In this document: positions 1 through 8,090 of the stretch, piece after piece
Layout of the letters: every line of letters begins with the position of its first letter
Position numbering within the stretch: position 1 is the stretch's first letter
NCBI GenBank assembly: GCA_003221595.1
Contig: QHSM01000060.1
Coordinates: 1-11,689, forward strand
Direction of reading: 5' to 3'
From: Candidatus Rokuibacteriota bacterium
Lineage (GTDB): Bacteria > Methylomirabilota > Methylomirabilia > Rokubacteriales > CSP1-6
DNA length: 11,689 nucleotides
The notes under the pieces: generated by a model
Seen by the model: the letters and a program-made list of their open reading frames with translations, nothing else
Databases searched by the model: none
Told to the model about the DNA's origin: nothing
Translations under genes and position numbers: made by a program

Positions 1-2
1 TG

Positions 3-1133
3 TGCCAGCTGGGCGCGTCGCCCCGATCGCGCGACGAGGCGATCGAGAAGGACCTCGCGGCCATCCTGTACACGTCCGGGTCGACCGGCAGGCCAAAAGG
101 GGTCATGTTGACCCACGCCCAGATCATGGCGGGCGCTTCGATCGTCTCCACCTACCTCGGCATCACCGGAGCCGACCGGATCCTGGCGATCCTGCCGTTC
201 AGCTTCGACGCGGGTATGAACCAGCTCATGACGGCGTTCCAGCAGGGCGGCACGCTGATCCTGATGAAGTTCGTCTTCGCCCGCGAGATCGTCTCGATGC
301 TCGCCCGGGAGCGCGCCACCGGCCTCGCCGGCGTCCCGACGTTGTGGACGCTGCTGGCGCAGCCGAGCTCCACCTTGCGCAAGACGGAGCTTCCGCACCT
401 CCGGTACATCACGAATACGGGCGGGGCCATGCCGCAGACCGTCCTGGCCGCGCTTCGCCAGGCGCTGCCCACCACCCAGATCTTCCTGATGTACGGGCTC
501 ACCGAAGCGTTCCGGTCCACGTATCTGCCACCCGAGGAGCTCGACCGGCGTCCGACGTCGATGGGGCGAGCGATCCCGGACACGGAGATTCTCGTCGTCA
601 ACGAGGAGGGCAAGCGGTGCAAGCCGGGTGAGGTCGGCGAGCTGGTCCATCGGGGCCCGACGGTCTCGCTGGGCTACTGGGGCCAGCCGGAGCTGACCGC
701 CCGCGTTCTGCGCCCGAATCCGTTTCTGCCGCCCGAGATCGGCAACGAAGAGAAGGTGTGCTATTCCGGCGATCTCGTGACCATGGACGAAGACGGGTTC
801 CTGTACTTCGTCGGCCGGCGCGACACGCTGATCAAGTCCTCGGGATTCCGCGTCAGCCCCACCGAAGTGGAGGAGGTCCTCTTTCAGAGCGGTCGTCTGC
901 GCGAAGCCGCCGTCATCGGGATACCGGACGAAGTGCTCGGCCAGTCCATCAAGGCCTTCGTCGTCCCGGCCGACGGTCAATCGCCGACGCCGGCCGAGCT
1001 TCTGGAATTCTGCGCCGCGAGGATGCCGAACTACATGGTGCCCAAGGCCGTCGAGATCGTCGGGTCGCTGCCGAAGACGAGCAGCGGCAAGGTGGACTAT
1101 CCGACGATCCGTCGCGAGCAAGGCCTGGCGTGA
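3..1133 (+). CDS. Acyl-CoA ligase (AMP-forming), exosortase A-associated type; 5' end outside window
   Basis: This is the C-terminal 376 residues of an ANL-superfamily adenylating enzyme, which activates a carboxylic acid as an acyl-AMP and passes it to CoA or a carrier protein. The frame is open from the window edge, and the ATP-binding P-loop YTSGSTGRPKGV is read at 69-104, upstream of the first internal ATG, so that ATG (105) is not the true start. Further ANL motifs follow in order: MYGLTEA (about 489-509), YSGD (about 762-773), the hinge GRRDTLIKSSGFRVSPTEVEE (about 813-875), and the C-terminal catalytic lysine in TSSGKVDY (Lys codon 1089-1091). Family members are about 500-520 residues, so roughly 140 are missing on the left. 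Followed by a PLP decarboxylase and an XrtA-type amidotransferase, it matches the ligase of exosortase A clusters (TIGR03098-like, from memory). The natural substrate is unknown. The stop overlaps the next start by 4 bases (GTGA). Confidence 0.9.
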   Translation, partial: CQLGASPRSRDEAIEKDLAAILYTSGSTGRPKGVMLTHAQIMAGASIVSTYLGITGADRILAILPFSFDAGMNQLMTAFQQGGTLILMKFVFAREIVSMLARERATGLAGVPTLWTLLAQPSSTLRKTELPHLRYITNTGGAMPQTVLAALRQALPTTQIFLMYGLTEAFRSTYLPPEELDRRPTSMGRAIPDTEILVVNEEGKRCKPGEVGELVHRGPTVSLGYWGQPELTARVLRPNPFLPPEIGNEEKVCYSGDLVTMDEDGFLYFVGRRDTLIKSSGFRVSPTEVEEVLFQSGRLREAAVIGIPDEVLGQSIKAFVVPADGQSPTPAELLEFCAARMPNYMVPKAVEIVGSLPKTSSGKVDYPTIRREQGLA

Positions 1134-2461
1134 GTGATCCGGTCTCGTCCCTGATCGCCCGCCACTTCGCCGTCACCGACGGCGAGCTGCGCGTCGGACG
1201 GGTGCCGGTCAGCGCGCTCGCCGAGCGCTACGGGACACCGGTGTACGTCTACGACGCCGGCGTTCTGGATCGGAAGTGGCGCCTTCTCCGTGAGGCCCTC
1301 ACCGGCGAGTTCACGATCGCCTACTCGGTGAAGGCCAATCCGAATCCCGCGCTCATCGAGCATTTCCTGGGCAAGCCCTGCGATCTCGAGATCGCCTCGG
1401 CGGGTGAGTTTCATGCCGCGCTGCAGGCGGGCTGTCCGCCGTCGCGGATTCTCTTCGCGGGCCCGGGGAAAACGGACCCGGAGCTGGAGCTCGTCCTGAA
1501 GGAAGGGATCGGCGAGATCCACGCCGAATCACTCGGCGAGATCCAGCGCATCGGCGCGATCGCGGACCGCCTGGCCGTTCAGGCTCCGGTCGCCATACGC
1601 GTCAACCCCGGAGCAACGGCGCAGGGAGGGGCGATGCGCATGGGCGGGAAGCCGGCGCCCTTCGGCATCGACGAGGAGGCGCTCGATCCCGCGCTCGACG
1701 CGCTGCTCTCGACTCCCTCGATCGAGTTTCACGGCGTGCATCTCTTCGCCGGCACGCAGATCCTCGACCACACCGTCCTGGCCGCGCAGTATCGAAAGGG
1801 CCTCGAGATCGCCGAGCGGATCGCCGGCCGGGCCGGGAAGCCCCTGCGCACCGTGGACTTCGGCGGAGGGCTCGGCATCCCGTACTTCGAGGGCGAGCGT
1901 GAGCTGGACATGGAGGGCCTGGGGCGGGAGGTTCTTAGCCTCATGGCGGAAGCGCGAGCGCAATTCGCCTTCTCCGGAACGCGCTTCGTGGTGGAGCCCG
2001 GTCGTTACCTGGTCGGCGAGGCCGGCATCTACGTCGCGCGCGTCATCGACGTCAAGGTCTCACGGGGCAAGCGGTTTCTCATCGTCGACGGCGGTATGAA
2101 CCACCACCTCGCCGCGTCCGGCAACCTGGGACAGGTCATCAAGCGCAATTTCCCCATCGGCATCGTGAACGGGCTCGATCGTCCGTCCATCGGGCCGGTC
2201 GACGTCGTCGGCCCTCTGTGCACGCCGCTCGACACCCTGGCTCGGGACGTGCGCCTGCCGGAAGCGCGGCCCGGCGACCTCATCGGAATTTTCCAGTCGG
2301 GAGCGTACGGGCGATCGGCCAGCCCGCTGTCCTTCCTCAGCCATCCGACTCCGCCTGAGGTGCTCGTCTCCGACGGCACCGACCGCCTGATCCGGCGTCG
2401 GGGTACGCACCAGGACTCGTTCCGCGATCTTCCCGACTCGGCGGATGGCGGCCGGCCGTGA
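1130..2461 (+). CDS. PLP-dependent decarboxylase, exosortase A-associated
   Basis: A 443-residue fold-type III decarboxylase of the LysA (diaminopimelate)/ornithine decarboxylase family, which removes the alpha-carboxylate of an amino acid. The N-terminal alanine-racemase-like barrel carries the PLP Schiff-base lysine in AYSVKANPNP (Lys68), the sheet motif FHGVHLFAGTQ (200-210), the glycine-rich phosphate loop FGGGLG (244-249) and EPGR (289-292). The C-terminal barrel has GPLC (Cys364) and GAYGRSASP (Tyr393), where the catalytic Cys and PLP-contacting Tyr of the family sit. The start is the GTG at 1130 inside the ligase stop (GTGA); the longer upstream frame is a ligase shadow with non-family sequence. 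Pairing with an acyl-AMP ligase and an amidotransferase is typical of the XrtA set (TIGR03099-like). It probably supplies an amine for glycan or lipid decoration rather than making lysine, but the substrate is not known. Confidence 0.92.
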   Translation: MSDPVSSLIARHFAVTDGELRVGRVPVSALAERYGTPVYVYDAGVLDRKWRLLREALTGEFTIAYSVKANPNPALIEHFLGKPCDLEIASAGEFHAALQAGCPPSRILFAGPGKTDPELELVLKEGIGEIHAESLGEIQRIGAIADRLAVQAPVAIRVNPGATAQGGAMRMGGKPAPFGIDEEALDPALDALLSTPSIEFHGVHLFAGTQILDHTVLAAQYRKGLEIAERIAGRAGKPLRTVDFGGGLGIPYFEGERELDMEGLGREVLSLMAEARAQFAFSGTRFVVEPGRYLVGEAGIYVARVIDVKVSRGKRFLIVDGGMNHHLAASGNLGQVIKRNFPIGIVNGLDRPSIGPVDVVGPLCTPLDTLARDVRLPEARPGDLIGIFQSGAYGRSASPLSFLSHPTPPEVLVSDGTDRLIRRRGTHQDSFRDLPDSADGGRP

Positions 2462-3714
2462 ACACCGCGCTCATGATCGCCTTTCACTATCCGCCGTGCT
2501 CCGGGAGCAGCGGGGTTCATCGAACGCTGAAGTTCTCGCACTATCTCCAGGCGGCCGGCTGGCAGCCGGTCGTGCTGACGGCCCATCCCCGCGTGTACGA
2601 GCGGACGGCGGAGAGCCAGCTGAGCGAGATTCCGCCGAGCGTTCCCGTGCATCGCGCCTTCGCGCTCGATGCGTCGCGCCATCTCTCGCTCCGCGGAGCC
2701 TTTCCGCGCTCGATCGCCTTGCCCGATCGCTGGGCGACCTGGTGGCTGGGTGCGGTGCCGGCGGGGCTCCGCCTGATCCGGCGCCATCGGCCGCGGGTGA
2801 TCTGGTCGACGTACCCTATCGCGACGGCGCATCTGATCGGCCTCACCCTGCATCGGCTGACCGGGCTTCCGTGGGTCGCCGATTTCCGGGACCCGATGAC
2901 CGAGGATGACTATCCGCCAGATGCGCTCCGGCGCCGGGTGTACCGCTGGATCGAGCGACAGGCGGTCGCCCGGGCCTCCCGTCTGGTCTTCGTCGCCGAG
3001 TCGGCCGTCGACCTCTACATGAAGCGCTACCCCGGGCTTGCGCGAGAGCGCTGCCAGCTCATTCCGAACGGCTACGACGAGAGCGACTTCCGCGGGCTGG
3101 CGCCCGCGCTCTCGCCGAACGGCCACGTCGAGCGGCCCCTCCGTCTGCTGCATGCCGGGCTCATCTACCAGGAGGAGCGGGACCCCCGTCCGTTCTTCCG
3201 AAGCCTCTCGCGTCTCAAACGGGACGGCCGCGTCAGCCGACAGACGCTCAGGATCGATCTGCGCGCGGCCGGCTCCGAGCCGGTGTACGCGAGCATCCTC
3301 CGCGAGCTCGACATCGACGACATCGTTCATCTGCTGCCGTCGATCCCGTACCGGCAAGTCCTCCAGGAATGTCTCGACGCCGACGCGCTCGTCCTGATGC
3401 AGGGCGCGTGGTGCAACAACCAGATTCCGGCGAAGGCGTACGAGTACCTTCGCGTCGGCAAGCCGATTCTGGGCCTCGCCTCCGAGGCCGGCGATACGGC
3501 CGCGCTGCTCCGGCGGACGGGAGGGGCGACCCTGGTGGATCTGGACGACGAGGCCGGCATCTGCGCCGCGCTCCCGGATTTCCTGCGTCGCGTGCGGGCG
3601 CGGAGCCACCCGCTTCCCGATTCGGCTCAGGTCGTGTCGTACGCGCGCGACCGCCAGGCCGTCGTGCTGGCCGAGACGCTCACGCAGGTGCTCCGGGCCT
3701 CGGGCGGACGCTGA
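2458..3714 (+). CDS. Glycosyltransferase family 4 (GT-B fold)
   Basis: A 418-residue glycosyltransferase with a GT-B layout. The N-terminal acceptor domain opens with a beta strand and the glycine/serine loop AFHYPPCSGSSGVHRTLKF (about residues 8-26), followed by WVADFRDPM (about 140), a motif common in GT4 enzymes of polysaccharide loci. The linker has NGYDESDF, and the C-terminal nucleotide-sugar domain has AKAYEYLRVGKPILGL (from residue 325), the position of the GT4 sugar-nucleotide-binding glutamate region. It probably transfers a sugar from a nucleotide donor to a growing lipid-linked oligosaccharide at the cytoplasmic face. Donor and acceptor cannot be read from sequence. The GTG start at 2458 lies in the decarboxylase stop (GTGA), indicating translational coupling. 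It does not resemble the standard XrtA stp1 or stp2 transferases, so it is a locus-specific addition. Confidence 0.85.
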   Translation: MNTALMIAFHYPPCSGSSGVHRTLKFSHYLQAAGWQPVVLTAHPRVYERTAESQLSEIPPSVPVHRAFALDASRHLSLRGAFPRSIALPDRWATWWLGAVPAGLRLIRRHRPRVIWSTYPIATAHLIGLTLHRLTGLPWVADFRDPMTEDDYPPDALRRRVYRWIERQAVARASRLVFVAESAVDLYMKRYPGLARERCQLIPNGYDESDFRGLAPALSPNGHVERPLRLLHAGLIYQEERDPRPFFRSLSRLKRDGRVSRQTLRIDLRAAGSEPVYASILRELDIDDIVHLLPSIPYRQVLQECLDADALVLMQGAWCNNQIPAKAYEYLRVGKPILGLASEAGDTAALLRRTGGATLVDLDDEAGICAALPDFLRRVRARSHPLPDSAQVVSYARDRQAVVLAETLTQVLRASGGR

Positions 3715-3716
3715 CG

Positions 3717-5651
3717 ATGTGCGGCATCTACGGAATCCTGGCGCTGCGACCCGAGGCTCGGTCGTCGATCGCCACGCTGCGGCGCATGGCCGCCGTCACG
3801 GTCCACCGGGGGCCCGACGACGAAGGCGAGTATCAGGACGATCGGCTCACGCTCGGCATGCGTCGGCTCTCGATCCTGGATCTCGCGAGCGGTCACCAGC
3901 CGATCGCGAACGAAGACGGCAGCATGCTGGTCGTCTGCAACGGCGAGATCTACAACTACCGGGAGCTGAGCGAATCGCTGCGCGCGGCCGGCCATCGCTT
4001 CAAGACCCAGAGCGACACCGAGGTGCTGGTTCACCTGTACGAGGAGTACGGCGACGACTTCGTCACGCACCTGAATGGCATGTTCGCGTTCGCCCTGTGG
4101 GATCGAGGGCGGCGGCGCCTGCTGATCGGGCGGGATCGGCTCGGGATCAAGCCCCTCTACTACCACGACAGCGGCTCGCAGCTGTTCTTCTCGTCCGAGG
4201 CCAAGGCGATCCTCGCCGCGACCGGCAACGGGCCGGAGGTCGATCCCGACGCCATCCGAGACTACCTCGTGCTCGGCTACGTGCCCGCTCCCCGCTCGAT
4301 GTTCGCCGGAATCCGAAAGCTGCCGCCCGCGACACTCATGGTGTGCGAGGACGGCAAGCTGAGTCTGTCGCGATTCTGGGCGCCCGACGCCGGGTGCGAC
4401 GACACCCGCAGCGAAGAGGAGTGGACGCGGACGCTCCTGGACACGATGGAGCGCGCGGTCAGCTCTCAGATGGTCAGCGACGTGCCGCTGGGCGCGTTCC
4501 TGAGCGGCGGTATCGATTCGAGCGCCGTCGTGGCGTTGATGAGCCGGCACAGCGCGGCGCCGGTCAAGACCTATTCGATCGGCTTCGATACCGCGGCCGG
4601 CGGCGGCTACTACAACGAGCTTCCGTGGGCCCAGCAGGTTGCGCGCCGGTTCAACACCGACCATCGCGAGATCATCGTCCGGCCGGACGTCGCCCGACTT
4701 CTGCCGAAGCTCCTGTGGCACATGGACGAGCCGGTCGCGGACTCGGCGTTCATCACGACATTCCTGGTCGCACAGTTCGCCCGCGAGGACGTGACCGTCA
4801 TTCTCTCCGGGGTCGGCGGCGACGAGCTGTTCGGTGGATATCGCCGGTATCTCGACGGGTATTTCGACCGCTACTACCGCCTCGTCCCGCCGTGGCTCCG
4901 GCGCAACGTGCTCCAGCCGCTCGCCAGCGCGCTGCCCAGCGACCGCCACTCGAGGCTGCTGAACCTCTCGCGCCATCTGCGCACGTATCTCCTGTCGCAC
5001 GAGGGTGCCCTCGAGGACCGCTACCGGGCCTATGTCCAGGTCGTCAGCCGGGCAAGCGTCGCGAGCCTGCTCCGGGAGAGTCCGGCGCAGGCCCGCGACG
5101 TCCTCGACGCCGCCTTCGAGGAAGCCATGGACGGCGATGCCATGGCGCGCATGATGCGGGTCGACCTCCTGACCCAGCTCCCGGACGACCTGCTCATGCT
5201 GACGGACCGGATGACCATGGCCACCTCGCTGGAATGTCGCGTCCCGTTCCTGGACAACACCGCCATCGACCTGAGCCTCCGGATGCCCTCGCGCGTGAAG
5301 ATTCGCGGCCGGCGGCTCAAGCACGGCCTGAAGCGAGCGCTCGCCGACGTCCTGCCGGCGGAGATCCTGGAGCGCGGCAAGCGCGGCTTCGGCGCCCCGG
5401 TCGGCGCCTGGTTCAAGCGCGAGCTGGCCTCGCTGGTCCGCGAGGTCCTGTCCCGAGAGTCGGTGGAACGCCGTGGGGTGTTCCGCTGGGAGGCCGTGCA
5501 GCGGATCATCAGCCTTCACGAGACCAATCGAGAGGACTGCACCGACCAGCTGCTCGCCCTGACGAACTTCGAGGTGTGGAGCCGTGTCTACATGGACGGC
5601 CAGGCGCCGACCGAAGTCGAAGCCGAGCTGGTGGCCGGACTCACCCGATGA
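3717..5651 (+). CDS. Asparagine synthase-like glutamine amidotransferase, XrtA/PEP-CTERM-associated
   Basis: A 644-residue class II glutamine amidotransferase fused to an AsnB-type synthetase. The start is fixed by MCGIYG, because Cys2 must become the N-terminal nucleophile; a 2-base gap separates it from the previous stop. The glutaminase domain (about 2-200) shows HRGPDDEG, RRLSILDL and CNGEIYNYREL. The synthetase domain has the PP-loop SGGIDSS (263-269), which forms the acyl-AMP intermediate, then YSIGFDT, and SGVGGDELFGGYRRY (about 363-377). Ammonia from glutamine is delivered to an activated carboxylate. Length and neighbours fit the exosortase A-associated amidotransferase 1 family (TIGR03108-like), which is thought to amidate a sugar acid or another substituent of an exported polymer rather than aspartate. 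All catalytic motifs look intact. The stop overlaps the following ATG (ATGA). Confidence 0.93.
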   Translation: MCGIYGILALRPEARSSIATLRRMAAVTVHRGPDDEGEYQDDRLTLGMRRLSILDLASGHQPIANEDGSMLVVCNGEIYNYRELSESLRAAGHRFKTQSDTEVLVHLYEEYGDDFVTHLNGMFAFALWDRGRRRLLIGRDRLGIKPLYYHDSGSQLFFSSEAKAILAATGNGPEVDPDAIRDYLVLGYVPAPRSMFAGIRKLPPATLMVCEDGKLSLSRFWAPDAGCDDTRSEEEWTRTLLDTMERAVSSQMVSDVPLGAFLSGGIDSSAVVALMSRHSAAPVKTYSIGFDTAAGGGYYNELPWAQQVARRFNTDHREIIVRPDVARLLPKLLWHMDEPVADSAFITTFLVAQFAREDVTVILSGVGGDELFGGYRRYLDGYFDRYYRLVPPWLRRNVLQPLASALPSDRHSRLLNLSRHLRTYLLSHEGALEDRYRAYVQVVSRASVASLLRESPAQARDVLDAAFEEAMDGDAMARMMRVDLLTQLPDDLLMLTDRMTMATSLECRVPFLDNTAIDLSLRMPSRVKIRGRRLKHGLKRALADVLPAEILERGKRGFGAPVGAWFKRELASLVREVLSRESVERRGVFRWEAVQRIISLHETNREDCTDQLLALTNFEVWSRVYMDGQAPTEVEAELVAGLTR

Positions 5652-6871
5652 AGATCCTCGTGGTCTGCCACCGCTTCCCGTATCCGCCCCGGCGCGGCGG
5701 GAAGATCCGTCCGTTCAACATCATCCGTCATCTGAGCCAGCGCCACGACGTCACCGTGGCGTCCCCGACCCGGAGCGCCGAGGAGCTCGAAGCCGGCGCC
5801 GGGCTGAAGCAGCACTGCGCGCGCATCCTGACGGATCGGATCTCGGCGCCGGCGGCGCTCGCGCGGATGGTCGCGCGGCTGCCGACCCCGGCGCCGTCGT
5901 CCATGGCCTACTTCCATTCGCCCGGGCTCGCGCGGCAGATCGGCGACGAGCTGGCGCGGACGAGATTCGACCTGATCTTCGTGCACTGCGCGTTCATGGC
6001 CCCGTACGTCGCCGACGCCGGCACGGCCCGGAAGATCCTGGACTTCGGCGACATGGACTCCCAGAAGTGGCTCGCCTACGCGAGGACGCGGGCATTTCCG
6101 ATGTCGCTCGGCTACTACGTGGACGGCATCAAGCTGCGGCGCGCGGAGGCGCAGCTGGCGCGGAAGTTCGACCTGTGTACGTGCACGACGCGCGCCGAGC
6201 TGGACGTGCTGAAGAGCTACGACACCGGCGTCGCCGTCGACTGGTTCCCCAATGGGGTCGACGCCGAATACTTCAGCCCCGGTGAGGGCGCGTACCGTCC
6301 CGATACGGTCTGCTTCATCGGACGGATGGACTACTTTCCGAATCAGGAGGGCGTGATCGAGTTCTGCCGCGACGTGCTGCCCCTCATCAGGGCTCGCCGC
6401 CCCCACGTCACGTTCTCGATCGTCGGCGTGGCCCCGCCACCCCGGATTCAGGCGCTCGGGAGCCTCCCGGGTGTCACCGTGACGGGCTCGGTTCCCGACG
6501 TCAGGCCGTACGTCCGCGCGTCGGCGGTGAGCGTCGCGCCCCTGTCGATCGCTCGCGGCACCCAGAACAAGATTCTCGAGGCGATGGCGATGGGGGTTCC
6601 GACCGTCTCGAGCGCCGCCGCGGCCGGCGGAGTGGACGCCGAGCCCGGGCGGCACCTCCTGACCGCGTCGGGCCCGCGCGAGTTCGCCGACGCGGTCCTT
6701 CGGATGCTCGAGAATCCGGTCGAGCGAGGGCGGGTCGCCGGAGCGGCCCGGGCGCGGGTGCTCTCCCATCACAGCTGGGACAGCTCGATGGCCAAGCTGG
6801 ATCGGCTCGTCGCCGAGCACGGCGTGGGCCGGTCCCGCCCGATCCCGTCCACCGGCTCACCCCGCGGATAG
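5648..6871 (+). CDS. Glycosyltransferase, PEP-CTERM/XrtA system-associated (stp1 type)
   Basis: A 407-residue GT4-type glycosyltransferase. The N-terminus MKILVVCHRFPYPPRRGGKI followed by RPFNIIRHLSQRHDVTV is characteristic of the sugar transferase family found with EpsH/exosortase A (TIGR03087-like). An acceptor domain with the segment ILDFGDMDSQKW (about residues 132-143) leads to WFPNGVDAEYF (about 199-209), the domain-joining GT4 motif. The donor domain has CFIGRMDYFPNQEG (about 220-233) and QNKILEAMAMGVPTVSS (306-322), with the nucleotide-sugar-binding glutamate in KILEAMA. It presumably adds a sugar to the lipid-linked repeat in the cytoplasm. The start is the ATG at 5648 overlapping the amidotransferase stop (ATGA). 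A longer in-frame upstream ORF is only a shadow of that gene. The stop lies six bases before the SGNH gene, so they are probably cotranscribed. Confidence 0.9.
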   Translation: MKILVVCHRFPYPPRRGGKIRPFNIIRHLSQRHDVTVASPTRSAEELEAGAGLKQHCARILTDRISAPAALARMVARLPTPAPSSMAYFHSPGLARQIGDELARTRFDLIFVHCAFMAPYVADAGTARKILDFGDMDSQKWLAYARTRAFPMSLGYYVDGIKLRRAEAQLARKFDLCTCTTRAELDVLKSYDTGVAVDWFPNGVDAEYFSPGEGAYRPDTVCFIGRMDYFPNQEGVIEFCRDVLPLIRARRPHVTFSIVGVAPPPRIQALGSLPGVTVTGSVPDVRPYVRASAVSVAPLSIARGTQNKILEAMAMGVPTVSSAAAAGGVDAEPGRHLLTASGPREFADAVLRMLENPVERGRVAGAARARVLSHHSWDSSMAKLDRLVAEHGVGRSRPIPSTGSPRG

Positions 6872-6877
6872 ACCGGG

Positions 6878-8065
6878 ATGCGCCTCGGAGCCGTCGTCAA
6901 TGCCGGGCTGGTCGCCGCGAGCCTTCTGTTCGCGCTGGCGCTCAGCGAGATCGTCGTGCGCGTGATGAATCTCGAGCCGCCGGCGCTGTGGGAATTCAAC
7001 CAGACCGTCGGCTGGACCTATCAGCCCGGGATCCATACCTGGTACAAGAGCCCGGAGTTCAACTCGTGGGTCGAGATAAATTCCCGGGGCCTTCACGATC
7101 GGGAGCATCCCTACGCGAAGCCGCCCGGGGTGTTCCGAATCCTGCTGCTCGGCGACTCGTTCACGGGGGCCCTCGAGGTACCGTTCGAGAGCTCGTTCGC
7201 GCGGCTTCTCGAAAAGCGCCTCAACGAGCTGGCGCCGTCGACGCGATTCGAGGTCATCAACGCCGGCGTCGGCGGCTTTTCCACGGTCAACGAGCTGCTC
7301 ATGTTTCGCGAGGAAGGGGCGAAATATCGACCGGACCTCGTGCTGCTGTGCTTCGTCGACGCCGACATCCGGGACAACTTTCACGTCACGGCCGACGCCA
7401 CGGTTCCCGGGTCGCCGTACTTCGTGCTGGCCGACGGAAATCTCCAGCTCCGACACCACCCGACCGGCGTCATGACAAGGGCGAAGCGCCTCGTCGGTCG
7501 GCTCCGTGTCGTCCGGCTCGCCTACCGGATGTGGGCGAGCTTCGGTCCCGGCCGGGCGCAGGCCGACGGCCGCCCCTCGGACGCGGGCGGCGGATCGCTC
7601 ACGCTGCCCATGAACTCGCTCTATTCGGAAACCCGGCCGCCCGAGTGGGCGCAGGCCATCGCGATCACGCGGGCACTCATGACGCAGCTCAACCGCGAGG
7701 TGAGTGCGGCGGGGGCGCATCTGGCCATCGTCTCGCTCGGGTCGATGGAGGGGGAAGCGATTCGCCAGAAATCCGGCAAGCCCGAGCTGGGGCCCGAGCG
7801 CGAGCTGGGCGAGCTCTTGGCGTCCTTGCGGGTCCCGCACGTGTTCGCCAGCGTGTGTCTCTACGACGAGGAGCACACGCGCGGGCAGGCCATCCGGTTC
7901 AAGCGGGACCGTCACCTGAACGTGCACGGGCATCAACTCGTCGCGCGCAACGTCGAGGCGCTCTTGACGGAAAACGGGCTGCTTCCGGCCTCGGTGCCGC
8001 GCCGCGACACCCCGCTCGCCCTCCGATCGGGCGGGTGCGCCGGTCTCGGTGGAGGGGGATCATGA
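6878..8065 (+). CDS. Membrane-anchored SGNH/GDSL hydrolase-like protein
   Basis: A 395-residue protein with an N-terminal hydrophobic segment (about residues 5-29) that should act as an uncleaved signal anchor, placing the domain in the periplasm. The SGNH signature is clear: block I LLLGDSFT with the Ser94 nucleophile, block II INAGVGGFST (about 127-136), and block V DRHLNVHGHQ with Asp344 and His346 as the likely catalytic pair. The block III Asn is not obvious: the region reads CFVDADIRDN (about 158-167), so oxyanion-hole chemistry may differ. Similar proteins in capsule and alginate-type loci add or remove O-acetyl groups on polysaccharide. Here it sits between glycosyltransferases and a carbamoylation module, so an acyl-group role on the same glycan is a reasonable inference. 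An esterase/lipase with another substrate is possible. The start at 6878 lacks a strong Shine-Dalgarno; the sequence upstream is ACCGGG. Confidence 0.78.
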   Translation: MRLGAVVNAGLVAASLLFALALSEIVVRVMNLEPPALWEFNQTVGWTYQPGIHTWYKSPEFNSWVEINSRGLHDREHPYAKPPGVFRILLLGDSFTGALEVPFESSFARLLEKRLNELAPSTRFEVINAGVGGFSTVNELLMFREEGAKYRPDLVLLCFVDADIRDNFHVTADATVPGSPYFVLADGNLQLRHHPTGVMTRAKRLVGRLRVVRLAYRMWASFGPGRAQADGRPSDAGGGSLTLPMNSLYSETRPPEWAQAIAITRALMTQLNREVSAAGAHLAIVSLGSMEGEAIRQKSGKPELGPERELGELLASLRVPHVFASVCLYDEEHTRGQAIRFKRDRHLNVHGHQLVARNVEALLTENGLLPASVPRRDTPLALRSGGCAGLGGGGS

Positions 8066-8090
8066 TAGAATATTATCGGTATAATTGGTG
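8062..8090 (+). promoter_or_regulatory. AT-rich island with candidate -10 elements upstream of the SxtJ-like gene
   Basis: This short stretch is strikingly AT-rich against its GC-rich surroundings. It contains a perfect TATAAT at 8080-8085 and an extended -10-like TGATAGAAT at 8063-8071, plus a small inverted repeat ATTAT-CGGT-ATAAT (8072-8085). No convincing -35 hexamer is visible at 16-18 bases spacing for either. If the first -10 is used, the transcript would begin almost at the ATG (8091), giving a leaderless message, which fits the absence of a Shine-Dalgarno there. It may give the SxtJ/DUF5989/carbamoyltransferase genes their own promoter. This is pattern-based only. Confidence 0.4.

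Noticed and set aside
2029..3609. Long minus-strand open frame of 526 codons opposite the decarboxylase and first glycosyltransferase
   Set aside because: It is antisense to two genes with clear motifs, has Arg/Pro/Gly/His-rich low-information composition, and no recognisable domain. It is a high-GC shadow frame.
3627..5519. Minus-strand open frame of 630 codons opposite the amidotransferase
   Set aside because: Antisense shadow of a strongly conserved asparagine-synthase-like gene; the composition is dominated by charged residues typical of GC-rich mirror frames.
3719..5647. In-frame upstream extension of the second glycosyltransferase through the amidotransferase region, suggesting a fusion
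   Set aside because: The extension is Arg/Pro/Gly-rich shadow translation. Family sequence begins exactly at MKILVVCHRF (5648), and the other frame encodes the amidotransferase.
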